A DNA stretch of 64,000 nt from Aureobasidium sp. EXF-3400 (lineage: Eukaryota; Ascomycota; Dothideomycetes; Dothideales; Saccotheciaceae): positions 1 through 64,000 of the forward strand of contig SWBL01000239.1 in assembly GCA_024195585.1 (NCBI GenBank), given 5' to 3'. Position numbers and translations under genes: made by a program. The notes beneath the pieces are model-generated. The model worked only from the letters and a program-made list of their open reading frames with translations, had not been told where the DNA came from and did not search any database. Within the stretch, counting starts at the first letter, position 1; each line of letters starts with the position of its first letter. This document shows positions 34,439 through 45,047 of the stretch, piece by piece.

Positions 34439-36963
34439 TTAAGGCGACGACTGAGTCAATCCCATCAACTCGACCAGAAACCTCGCAACTAATCTGGAAG
34501 CGTGGTTGTTGTCTTGCATACCGTTGACAATCAGGTTTTGACGGTGCAAGAGGTAGCCCCCTATAAAGTGTCGAGTCAGCCTTTTCGGTTTCTTGTGTTG
34601 ATTCGAGATGGGAGTGCGCTCACCATTCCTATCCACAATCTCATAGATTTTATCCGCAAACACTTGCTCCTCCGCTCTTGTCGTTTTATCCTTCAACTCT
34701 TCGTATCTGGTCTTTTGTCGATGCTTGCCTCTATACTTGCAATGATAGAGCTTGTTCAAGAATTCAAACCCGTCATCCATCTCTGCACAATGGTTTCTCG
34801 CTTCCCAAGCTGCATCTACAGAGGAAGTTTCATTGCGGGAAACTTTGGCATCCGCTTTTATCCAGAGCAGATGCTGACAGCTCTCAAGCACGGAAGCAAT
34901 GCCTAGCATCAACACGAAACTCGACATCCAGAGTTTGTTCTTGTCACCTGCTTTGCGCAGGATCTGGTGAAGGCGGTTGAGTGTACGGTTGTATTGCAAT
35001 GTCTGCATTTCCGCAAAGTAGAATTTCAATTGGCGGTTTGCAAGGAAAGGGGATGTCCAGGAAGTATAGAGCGATGGGTTGTTGTGGGACTGCATCTGAG
35101 AGATCGTGGTGGTGAGGGTGGAGGAGGAGATGGTTAGGGGATGCTCCATGATGCTGGTCAGGATTTGCATGCGGAGGACGTGGCGGAGGTCGCCTTTAAG
35201 TGTTTTGTCCTGGAGTTGTGGTCAGCGTAGGGTAGAAGGAGGAGGTAGAAGGGAAGCCTTACATCGTCGGAGTCAGGTAGACTGGTGTAGAGAGTACACA
35301 GTGCTTGGAGTAACTCATTCTGGAACACAGCGGTGGAATCTTCTTCTCCATAGTACAATTGCTCCTGGAACATCTCAAGGTGGCGGTCAATGATATTGTC
35401 CACATACTCTTCCAATCTATGCATATGTCCGAAATTGACCTGTCTCAAAGCCAACGGCGGTGATCTCTTCTCCACACGCTGCCAAGTTCCAGAGATCCCG
35501 ACTTTGTATCGCTTCTGCAGTAACAGATCCTGAGAAGAAGGTTCGTACTCATGCAAATCCCAGGTAAAGTAGCCCAGTCCCAGAGATGTCAAGTGAACCT
35601 GTATGGGAGCATCTGCTCTCCAAAAGCCCAGACTCTTCTTTGCAAACGCCAGAACTTCTTCGCGGCGATGTTGTCTGTTCATTGTGGCGGGAAGGAACTG
35701 TTGCACCAACTCTTGGAGGTGCATACGCGAGCAGGGCAGCATGTGTAGAGATCCTCTGATGCTTCGATCTTGACATCTGGTGCAAGGCCTTCCTGGGTCG
35801 CATTGATCTCTTTGGAAGGCACAGATCCAACACGCCCCCACTTTACGCATTTGATTGGCATGTGCTCTTGTGTTGCCGTCAAGACCGCCGGATCGTCCTC
35901 CTTTGTGTGGCGGCCTTGGGCTTGAACCGCGGGATGAAGAGGGTCGGGATGCCACGCCTCGCCGTGTGGTTTCTGGAGATCGGGAATTGTTTGATTCTCT
36001 CGAACGGTAGTTGTTTCTTATCGGCAGAGAGCTTGTCTCGGTAGCGTTGGCGTTCTCTACAGGACCGGTGAGGGTCTTTTCATCCATAGTGGGCTGTTGC
36101 TGTGGTATGAGAGAGGTCTCAGGTTGTCGGCTGACAGCGATGGCGGGCTGCCCTGATATGTCGAGCCCGCTGAAATCTGACGGAGTGCTATTGAACTGGT
36201 ACCCAGTATTGATCATCGAGGCTTCTGGTGAGGAGAGCTCTCGGTATCTAGGCATCATATCATCAGATTGAACAGTCTCCAAGGCCACACGCCCTTGTCC
36301 AGTGATGAGTCCATGTTCCACGACGTCAACAGGGTTTTGAGGAAAGATAGTTGGGGGGGCAGTCATAATAGATCTGGGTATGAATGCTGTCGGATCGAAG
36401 AACGCTTGACCACCTGGGTGGTAGGTCGGATTCAGGTTATCAGAGTTGATGGCAGCAGGGTCGGCCCAAGTGAAGTTGGTACCGTAGATAGTCCCGTACT
36501 GAAGTTGCCTTCCTGGAAAGCCCTCCCAGGTGTAGGCTGATATTTGATTGTGGGGATATTGCGAAGATGATGGTAAGCCCAGATAAGAATCATGAAAGGG
36601 TGACTCAATCGTGTTCAAGTCATGATAAATGTTGGCACCTGACCCCATTAGATCGTTAGGAGTGGATCCTCTTATCCCGGCAAGCATCTCTGTCATCAGT
36701 GCTCCTTGAGCAAAGGCTTGATGTTCGTGTCTCGTCTCCAGACTAGCAATCTCTTCCTGACCGCCGCCCGAAGATGACGGTGGAGTGTCAGGACCAGGAG
36801 GCGAGGTGCCACGACTGCTAAACTCGACATCTAATTGCATTCTTGAGTCTGTTGGATATAGTTCATCAATAAGTGCTTGAAACGACGCTCGATCAGAAAG
36901 CAGGTCGGGCCCATAATCAAAGAGCTCCTCCATTTTGTTGGTCTCGTAAGCAAAGGATTCCAT
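34439..36963 (-). CDS. Zn2Cys6-type transcription factor
   Basis: Exons 36963..35263, 35209..34624 and 34560..34439 give 802 residues. The first 370 residues are disordered with Ser/Pro/Gln runs and acidic patches. At about residue 376 is ACWICAFQRDQCDPGRPCTRC, then a longer loop to PCSRMHL: C-x2-C-x6-C-x5-C-x2-C-x12-C, a zinc-cluster variant with a long last spacer and few basic residues between Cys 2 and 3. A helical C-terminal half follows. The first intron joins LPDSDD to DKTLKGDLRH. The second, 63 bases, is stop-free and a multiple of three; it is predicted from GTGAGC, a CTGAC branch point and TATAG, joining VDRNG to GYLLHRQ. The start is the first ATG in frame; an upstream non-coding or short coding exon is possible. 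Confidence 0.82.
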
Positions 36964-39316
36964 GCTAATCTGATCACGGTCCAACTGAAGCTGACTCCCA
37001 ACACGGGCGTACAGGGCTGTGTAGAATTCGCGGGTGGTTGGTGTAGGATCTCAGCTAAGGAGCGTTCCGTACCGCACAGCAACTTTGACAGACCCTTACA
37101 TTGTCAACGTGGCTGGAAAAATGAGACGAGTCGACAAGGCTGCTGTCGTCCAGCTTGATGAACAGGTGCACGATGTCATGTGATAAGCCCCGCATCAACC
37201 GGTCGATATGCATGCAATATAGCAATCTCGGTTGCGAACCAATGATAGCCGAATTCATCCACCCATGGATATTGCACTCTCACCGTGGCAGCTATCGCAA
37301 TAGATGCGACCTGAGGACTAGTAGAGAGATGACCGACCACAAAGGGGATCTTGCAGATTGTGATAAGATCTTTGAACCTCAGTGTGACTTGAGCATCCAG
37401 CATGACAACCATGCAACTCATGGGTTGCATAAGACCATTAGTTGTGGCTGGTTAGGATCACGTCTAACACTCGGACTTGCAACCGGTCAATCGAGCCAAG
37501 GTGTTGAACTTGGTTAATGGTCAAGATACTGTGACTCACGTTCGTGAGTCGAGTGGATGGAGGGATGCCATAGTCAACGTCTTAATCTGATAGGTGCATG
37601 TCGGTGTCGCACTACAGAGGCGGCCATGAAATAGCCTGGTGAGTAATCATCTGATGACGTTTGGTTCATACCATGAAGTGCGAACTGTTTCATGATTGAC
37701 CATCGAAAGTATGCTTGAGCAATCGACGAAAAAGGCCGATGTAGTGGGAAGCATACCATATGTAGAGAATGGTCAAGCAGCACGGGCCTCAGTGCCTGAT
37801 GTGCATAAAGCCTTGGGTCCTCCGCCGAAGATCCTTGAAGATCAACCGGAGCAATCGGTCAAAATGGACGTCTTCTCATACCAAAAAGAGATGCGCGATT
37901 TGAGAGGAAGGACCTCTTCACTCGAGGTGCAGGTCAGCGTCATGAAGAACTTTCCTGATCTCTCCGGTCTGTGCTCGCAAAAGCTGTGCGGAAGGATTCA
38001 AGAGGGAGACGTGGTCGTCAAGAATATAAGCCGTGTTGTTGACCTATTCCTGGATCTATATCAAGTTGTAGATCGTCACGAGGTGTGAAAGGCTGACCAG
38101 GGAGGCTTGATGTGGCTAGCAATCGATTCGTGACAACCCGGAGGTCGGCACATCGGTAAGTGATGGCGGTCGATGTACGAGATATCGAGTGTTGCAAAGA
38201 GACCAAACAGATTGCATTCTGAGAATGGAGATAAGATCTGATGGTAGAGGGATGATCAATAGATGAGTGTGCATGCAGGTGGCCCAAAAGTCGGCCGCAC
38301 CTTGTCTCGGCAGCGTCGGCGCCGGAGTGACAGAAGCTCCTGCTTCAACCTCAAGTCTTGTCCAGGATGCCCCGACGGGAGAAGATACAACCATGAATGT
38401 CGTCGGAGAGGACCGTCTCCAGCTTACCTGAGCAGAGAGAAGCTTCTTACTCATAGCAATCTGTAAATTGTGCAGTTCGAGGCATCTAGGCAGTTGCTTT
38501 GAAATGACGCGGAACAGTTCGGCGACCATGACAAACGGCGACTGCTGCCGTCTTCATTCGAGTCACCGGACGCGGCGGAGCGATTCCTCATTGCTTCGCC
38601 ATGCTACTGCAACCATCCGAGGCCATGTGCTCTTCTCAGAACATGGAAGCCTAACACGGTTTGCTTACAATGGTTTTTACGAGGCACTCGCGTGTTGGTG
38701 TCGACGTCATGGCTCAGTCTTGGTAAGGCAGACATGACGGCTCCGCCTCTATTTTCAGGGTACTTTCAGATTAACTAATCCATTAGTTCTGATCAATCAA
38801 GAGCGATGGAGCCATTTGATTGATGCCTTTTCTGTAACCGTAACATCCTTACTCATAGCAAGGGTTGGTTCTGAACGTTTCGCTTCGAGCATCAAAGCAA
38901 CACCTCGCACCTCATTCCGAAAACGGAAGTGCTTTCGTGGCCGCTTCTTCCACCAGGCAGACATGGACCTTCTAAGGCTCCTCTCGGAAAGGACATAGCC
39001 CGCTCTAGAGCGCAGTGGCATTGGCATTCCTAGAAACCAACACCGCAGAAGTCCTAACTATAAGTCTCTGTTGGTTTCAACGAATGAGGTTCGTCATCTG
39101 TATTGGCCCTGGCCTGGCGGCCCTGACCTAGCGGCCTTCTAATCATTGTCCAAAGGGTCTGTTGCCTGATGACTGAAGCAAGATGCACGGTCTCTACTCT
39201 ACAATGTACATGCTATGTAGAGATATGGACAGTATAAGAAGGTAGGCGTGCGGCACGAAACAATTGAAACATCACACTCAAGCATTTGAAACCAAAGACA
39301 CATACTCACACACACG
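36964..39316. other. Gap: 2.35 kb gene-poor region
   Basis: Upstream of the zinc-cluster gene. One moderately protein-like frame is given separately (37711..38088). The last 120 bases before 39317 have a TATA-like TATAAGAA at 39234 and a CACACACAC leader, the promoter of the small peptide gene. Confidence 0.35.
37711..38088 (+). CDS. Possible small protein, unrecognised (125 aa)
   Basis: An open frame starting MLEQSTKKADVVGSIPYVEN whose composition is protein-like: a heptad-like stretch (YQKEMRDLRGRTSSLEVQVSVM) and an amphipathic C terminus (VVVKNISRVVDLFLDLYQVV). No family, no clear promoter. It could be a remnant of a larger gene. Confidence 0.3.
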   Translation: MLEQSTKKADVVGSIPYVENGQAARASVPDVHKALGPPPKILEDQPEQSVKMDVFSYQKEMRDLRGRTSSLEVQVSVMKNFPDLSGLCSQKLCGRIQEGDVVVKNISRVVDLFLDLYQVVDRHEV

Positions 39317-39556
39317 ATGCTTTCTTACTACACCTACTCTTCGTCAATGGACCTTGTCCTCTCCCACACATCATCCACCACATACCTGGAGGGTGCAATA
39401 CAAGCAGCCAACGGTGACACTGGCAAGGACCCTGGCTACATTGTGCTGAACAACGGCGACACTGGCAAGGACCCCGGCGCCCGCGAGCCAGAGATCGAAG
39501 ATATCAAGACTCATCTCTTCGCATGTTGTGGCGACCGCACATCTACAATGGCTTGA
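39317..39556 (+). CDS. Small protein with duplicated NGDTGKDPG motif (79 aa)
   Basis: Not a family I know. It begins MLSYYTYSSSMDLVLSH and carries two exact copies of NGDTGKDPG, at 39410-39436 and 39452-39478, separated by five residues (YIVLN). The copies differ at DNA level only in third codon positions (GGT/GGC, CCT/CCC), which favours a translated, selected product. The C terminus has HLFACCGDRTS. There is no signal peptide of normal form and no dibasic Kex2 site, so a processed pheromone is not supported. A TATA-like element lies 83 bases upstream of the ATG and a CA-rich leader precedes it. A downstream intron or extra exon cannot be excluded. Confidence 0.5.
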   Translation: MLSYYTYSSSMDLVLSHTSSTTYLEGAIQAANGDTGKDPGYIVLNNGDTGKDPGAREPEIEDIKTHLFACCGDRTSTMA

Positions 39557-40013
39557 TTGAATCTCTTTCTTTCAGTCAGTACCACTCACACCCAATGCAT
39601 ACCTCCCATGACTGACCATCTCCAGAGCATACGACGACTCGAACTATAACGCCAGACAGCCGCCAACGGCTTATCATTATCAGCATTTGCATATACGGTG
39701 TACATGATCCTGTTGAACAGATCAACTCGGAGGGACGTCTTTCATTTTGTGGAATTGGGATTGGGTTTTTCCTTGTATGCATGTCTGGCTGGACCAGAAC
39801 AGGAACATGGGTTGGCGGATATCCTCTCACTTTTAGCTTGACACGATAACGATCGTTGGTTGGGAGGAGTTTTGGGACATTTCTTGCATGGTATAGAAGG
39901 GGGGAAAGAAATCATCAGAGTACAGAGATATAAGAATTTTTGGTATCGCAAACCATTACGCCACCCAATGCCGTTATGAGAGTAGTAGTACAGTGGAAGA
40001 AGGGATGACGAGT
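39557..40013. other. Gap between convergent genes
   Basis: 3' flanks of the small peptide gene and of the uS13m gene. The leftward frame stays open beyond the uS13m splice site but that is unspliced read-through. Confidence 0.45.
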
Positions 40014-40485
40014 TCAGCCTCTGCGAAGAACTCTGTTGAGCTTTCTGGCTGTTGCAACCTGGATACGGCGTCAGTTCTGGACTGGCGGGCTGTGTGTAGT
40101 GTGGACCGACCTGTGTGCGGGTTTTCTGACCACGGACGGGCAGACTCATAGCGTGACGTCTTCCTCTGTATGTTCCCATGTCTCTTAGGCGCTTGATGTT
40201 GTCCTGCAGTTTCCTCCTCAGGTTGTTTTCAATAGTCAAGTTTTGGAGTTCGGCAGAGAGGTCGTTGACGGTACGGTGACCAAGGCCCTGAAGTTTTGCG
40301 GTGTTGTGAATGGACAGACGAGCCATGAGGCGTTGGGAGATTTGAGGGCCGACACCGTAGAAGCTCTCGAGGGCGCTCTTGACGAGGCGCGTTTCGGCAA
40401 AGTTGACTCCAAAGACGAGCTGTGAGAGAGTTAGCGTCAGTGTGTAGAGCAGATGAAGGCGCACAGGATGGCTACTCACAACCAT
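40014..40485 (-). CDS. Mitochondrial ribosomal protein uS13m (Sws2 type)
   Basis: Exons 40485..40480, 40419..40111 and 40058..40014 give 119 residues, the normal length. It sits in the head of the mitochondrial small subunit. Family blocks: FGVNFAETRLVKSALESFYGVG, ISQRLMARLSIHN, RDMGTYRGRRHAMSLPVRGQKTRTQ, and, after the last intron, VATARKLNRVLRRG. The first coding exon contains only ATG GTT (six bases) before a GTGAGT donor; the 60-base intron ends TCTCACAG, giving MVLVFGVNF. The last coding exon is 45 bases. Faces the cyclophilin gene over 230 bases. Confidence 0.95.
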
Positions 40486-40715
40486 GGTGATTGTCTGTAG
40501 ATAAAGAAGGCGCAAAGTTGTTAACAGGCGTCGACGTCGTCGTCGGTGGTCAAGACTCAAAAGTCGGGCTTGGGGCAGTCGCGACGGAGGTGCCAAGGCC
40601 GCGAGTCCAAGCACCTGCCTTCTCCGCAATCCCGTCCGCAGTCGTGACAGCTTGTCCCTGTCCCCTTCCCCTCCGTCTCTCCTTGTTGCACCACTTCACG
40701 TTGGACATATCAATC
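40486..40715. promoter_or_regulatory. Divergent promoter uS13m / cyclophilin B
   Basis: 230 bases shared by two housekeeping genes. Contains GTCGACGTCGTCGTCG at 40528-40544, a GTC-type microrepeat. C/T-rich before the cyclophilin start. Confidence 0.45.
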
Positions 40716-41125
40716 ATGGCCGGCTTCCAGAGACTCATCATCTCTCTGTTGGTGATTCTCACCTTCACCTTTGTCTTCTTTGCCCAGTCTTCCGAGGCTG
40801 TCAAGGGCCCCAAGATCACCCACAAGGTATCCACCTTTCGAACTCCCCTCGATGCCAATTGCTCACATGATTTCAGGTCTACTTCGATGTAACCTCCGGT
40901 GACGAGGAGCTCGGACGCATTGTCCTTGGTCTCTACGGCAAGACCGTCCCCAAGGTAATTACATGTCCTGCTCTCAGACGATAGTCATGATGCTTACGTG
41001 TCAATAGACTGCCGAGAACTTCAGAGCTCTTGCTACTGGCGAGAAGGGCTTTGGCTATGAGGGCTCCACCTTCCACCGTGTCATCAAGGACTTCATGATC
41101 CAGGGTGGTGATTTCACCAAGGGCG

Positions 41126-41163
<38 letters not shown>

Positions 41164-41900
41164 CCCGATGAGAACTTCAAGCTGAAGCACAGCAAGAAGG
41201 GTCTCCTCAGTACGTTCCTCTTCCTCGTCCTTTCTGCAAGGCCACTCTCTAACACATACTCTCTCCAGGCATGGCCAACGCCGGCAAGGACACCAACGGC
41301 TCGCAGTTCTTCATCACCACTGCCATCACCTCGTGGCTCGATGGCCGTCACGTCGTCTTCGGCGAGGTCCTCGAGGGCTGGGAGATCGTCGACAAGATCC
41401 AGAACCTTCCCAAGGGTGCTGGCGACAAGCCTCAGAAGCCCATCAAGATCGCCAAGAGCGGCGAGCTCGAGGTCCCTGAAGAAGGTATTAGAGCCGAGCT
41501 CTGATCCCGTCCCGGGCGTATCGGTACGTCTGGTTCTGTTTCAGCTCTCTTCGATTCCTCACTCGCTGCTCAGAGGCGCTGATGCTTGCTATCTCTAGAT
41601 AAGCTCATTGGTTCAGCCGAGCCTGTCGCAGATCTCAAGGAAGAAGACGATGAACCACTCGCTGCACCTGTCCCTGTACCTGCTGCAAATGCCCCTGTCA
41701 ACGAAAAGGGTGACGAGCCTCTGTCACACCACAAGGAGGAGGAGTTGGCTGCTGGTTACGGTGACGTTGTCAACGATGCTGGTATCAGCTGGGTCGCAAA
41801 GATTGGTGCTCTGGCCGTCATTCTCAGTCTCTGCGCTCTCTTCTTGAAGAGCCGTTCCTCAAATAAGACTCCCTACGCATACGACAAGTCTTTGGCTTGA
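40716..41900 (+). CDS. ER cyclophilin (peptidyl-prolyl isomerase B), two possible C termini
   Basis: A secretory-pathway prolyl isomerase. Exons 40716..40826, 40877..40954, 41008..41209 and 41269 onward. The signal peptide is [20 protein letters not shown]. Cyclophilin core: [23 protein letters not shown] with the catalytic Arg, [22 protein letters not shown] with the drug-binding Trp. If exon 4 runs to the TGA at 41504, the protein is 208 residues ending GIRAEL, which resembles a weak HDEL-like signal. If GTATTA at 41485 is used and joined to 41599 (114-base intron ending ATCTCTAG), the frame continues 101 more codons to 41900 (302 residues): an acidic stretch, the helix [19 protein letters not shown] and a short basic tail. 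The downstream part has clear protein composition and the junction keeps frame, so both forms may be made. Confidence 0.93.
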
Positions 41901-42888
41901 GCAAGCTATAGCATACAAGAACCAGTACAATTTCAAACACTACCTTTCAACTTTCTTGAGCCGTTTTCCTTCCGTCTTATGTGAAATGTTTTCTTTGTCA
42001 CGTTCATTGACTCGAGTGGGAGGTCGAGCTTCTTTTGAGTAAGGCCAATTGATCATCCAGACAATATGTCAACCTCGATCTGGATAGATTGGGTGTCACT
42101 CTGTCAGAAGCGAGAGATCTAGAGCTATGTCAAAGCGCATGACTCGAGGTCCAAACAGTCGTTGTGAACGTTGGCTCGATTAAGACAGTTGAACAACGGA
42201 GAACGTGGAAGAATGAAGAGGCTGGGTGATTTGGAAGCCAAGCATTTCATGTCAACGCTTGTTTCCCTTCATCTCTTTCACTTTCAACACGATAATGATG
42301 ATAGCATGCATCTCTGCATCGTGTCAAGTTCTCTATTCGCTGAACTCCCCTGCTCTTGAAAGCTCGATCAAGAGTGTGCTGTGCGATGAATAAAATCCAG
42401 CCTGAATCTCTGTCAACTGCCGACAAGCTATCGAAGAAAACCGTTCCAACGTCAGAGCGATACCATGGCCTTAGGCGGAAAAGCCGGTGCATTTTCGATA
42501 ACTCTGTCTCAATTATGCCCACGGTAAGGCTGGCTTTGCTAGGTATACAGATTTACAGGTTATATCGACGCCATGATGCTACTGCCGTTGTAGAACCATT
42601 GGGCCTGGAGATCTGACGAGGTAAGGTAAAAGGAATGCCTTTTCCTCGTCATGCTATTTCGTTACTTCCTTGCTCGCTTCCTTCCTTTGAAATCCTTCAC
42701 AGCTTTATCGCTTTCATTCTTAACCTCTACTTCTCTTCCCATTCCGACGCATCTTGATCTTTGAATCCTTGGACTCTGATCATACTATCCGTGATCCTTC
42801 TGTAACAAACGCTCATTTGGACACTACACTTGAGAACATACTCGCCAGTCTTTACACATTATTTGCATCGCTGCAACAAAACCACATC
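41901..42888. other. Gap: cyclophilin 3' flank and promoter of next receptor
   Basis: Nearly 1 kb. Only short frames. 42640-42760 is C/T-rich (TTCCTTGCTCGCTTCCTTCC), the leader of the next gene. Confidence 0.4.
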
Positions 42889-44476
42889 ATGGGTCTTGAA
42901 GAGAGAGCAAGCGCCATGATTGGCATCTCCGCAGCATACTTGGTCATTGCCTGGATCGCTTTCTCATTGCGGGTTGTCGTCAAAGGATACATCATGCGAT
43001 CATTCGCACTAGACGATTGGCTAATGTTTGTAGCGATGGTGCGTATATAATACAACAACTCGAGCTCCTGGATCAATGTATTGACTCATGACAGCTCATA
43101 TTCACAGTCGACAGCAGTCTTCTCATCGCCATTGGAAGGGATTTAAAGGACGTCGAGGTTGCCTCGATATATGTGACAGTAAGACCCTCCACACTCGTTC
43201 ACGTAAGACATCCAATGCTGACAGTCACCAGTATCAAGTCTTCCAGTTCGCCTTCTACACGCTGGCAAACGTCTTTCTCAAGGCCTCGCTCGCGATCACC
43301 TTCAATCGCATTCTGCTTGAAAAGTGGCAACGCACCACCGTACTGGCGGCTGTAGGCATCAACACGGCATTCGGCCTTGCCTTTTTCTTCATCACAATCT
43401 TCCGTTGCGGCAACCCTATGGACTATTATGGTCGATACAACCACTCGATGTGTCTGGCTTGGGAAACTATGCAAGGCCTGCACTACACCTACAGCATCGT
43501 CAACACACTCACAAGCTGGACACTTGCTATCCTTCCCATCTTTTCCCTTCGCGCTATGAAGATGAACCACCAAGCCAAGGTTTCCGCATGCTTCATCTTG
43601 GTGTTGGGGTGTGTGAGTAGTATCATGTCTATGCCTCGCTTCGGCTTCCTTTACGCACTCGGTGGCACCGGATCTCAGTTCTGGACTATGGCATACCCAG
43701 TCGCTGTGTTGGGTGTTGCTGAAGTAGGCACTGGAGCTACTGCTGCATGTCTCTTGACCCTGCGTCCGCTGATCAGAAGTTGGCGCGAACGCAGCAGCTT
43801 GCATACCGCTTCTGTCTCCACCAACCACAAAACCAGCAACGATGAGGAAAAAGCAGAAGTTGGACAGGCTCGCGCCGTCTCTCTGAAATCTGTTTCTGCA
43901 ACTTCCGTGTCTTCGCTCTCGCTCAATTCGATGGACAAAATCAAGAACACCCCCACCACCATCGTGGTCTCAGCCACTGAAGTCAAGCCTTCTTCCACTC
44001 AACTCTCATCCGCAACAGAGGCCTCTCAACTACGCAGACGCTCATCCTGCCATCCCACCATGGACGACACACACCTCCCTTCCATCTCCATCTCCTCCCC
44101 CATTTCCGAAGAACCCCAAATTTCGGCACCACAATCACCGCCTCTCGTCCACCGCATGACAGCCGACTCCGACGTACGCCCTTGGAAAACCTCCGCTACA
44201 CCTCAAGTACCAAAGGCAAAGGAGACAAAAAGATTGACTTGGAATGATATGCATGGTCAATGGAATAACTTCCACTCTGCGAGAACTGCTTGTCATGGTC
44301 CTGTCGCTGCTGCTGAAGCTCAAAAAGCTGCAGCTCTGAAGGATAAGGAAGTACAGGAAATCGTGGTAGAAAAGCCGAAGAGGATGAGTTTGAAGAGAGT
44401 TTCGGGTATCTTGAGGGAATGGAGTTGGGATAAGGCCTTGGGTTCTGCTCCTCCGGTTCCTGGTTCTTCTGCTTAG
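42889..44476 (+). CDS. Fungal rhodopsin-domain (Pth11-like) membrane protein, long tail
   Basis: Exons 42889..43038, 43095..43178 and 43232..44476 give 492 residues. Start MGLEERASAMIGISAAYLVI. Helices: ISAAYLVIAWIAFSLRVVV, then the family motif ALDDWLMFVAM|LIFTVDSSLLIAIG, the helix around FQFAFYTLANVFLKASLAITFNRI, VLAAVGINTAFGLAFFFITIF, the CGNPMDYYG...SMCLAW loop, YSIVNTLTSWTLAILPIF, ACFILVLGCVSSIMSMPRFGFL, and VLGVAEVGTGATAACLLTLRPL. The splice junctions restore this order. The cytosolic tail is about 230 residues, Ser/Thr/Pro-rich. Same broad family as the gene at 15428. Role in sensing inferred only from the family. Confidence 0.88.
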
Positions 44477-45047
44477 TTCTGTTTAGGTTTCTTTCTTCTA
44501 TTCTTCTACTCTTTTCTTTTTTTTCCTTTTTGATGGGTTTGGAGGGAGCGAAAGGGAAGTGTGGATTGCTTTCTATTTGGGAGGAGTGGTATCGGTTTGA
44601 CATATCGTGTTTTTCTTTTCTCATTGTTGAGCTAGATACAAAAAGCCAATTTCTAATGTCTTTATTACATTTTCCCTCAAATGAGTATGACCTTAGTTCA
44701 AATGCTCTTTTCACGCTGAAGGGACGCACTTTTATGAGACACAGAAGCGTTAGAGTAAGATTGCTGGGAAAGAAAATACTGTGAGATAGAGGAAGGGGTC
44801 AAAGAGACATTGGTTCGTCACGAGCCCCAGAGCTATGCACATATATGGTGAAAGTCTTGGTGAACGCGATTCAGCAGAAGAGAATAGTATTAAGAACTGG
44901 AAGTATACAACTACAGCTAACAAACAAGCAAAATCAAATCAGCAGGACTCAAAGAACCAGATTATCAGTACAAGAAAACAATTAAAACCCCTATGCGGAT
45001 CATAAAGATGTTCATAAAAGCGTCCTCGAACTCCTTAGAATATAAGC
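44477..45047. other. Gap between convergent receptor and Hsp30 genes
   Basis: T-rich 3' flank (TTTTCTTTTTTTTCC at 44510-44530) then AT-rich DNA; nothing recognised. Confidence 0.45.

Noticed and set aside
39317..39556. Alpha-factor-like pheromone precursor
   Set aside because: There are repeats but no signal peptide of usual form, no Lys-Arg processing sites and no CAAX end.
43199..43828. 209-codon open frame antisense to the 7TM gene at 42889
   Set aside because: Shadow; the sense strand has complete 7TM signatures.
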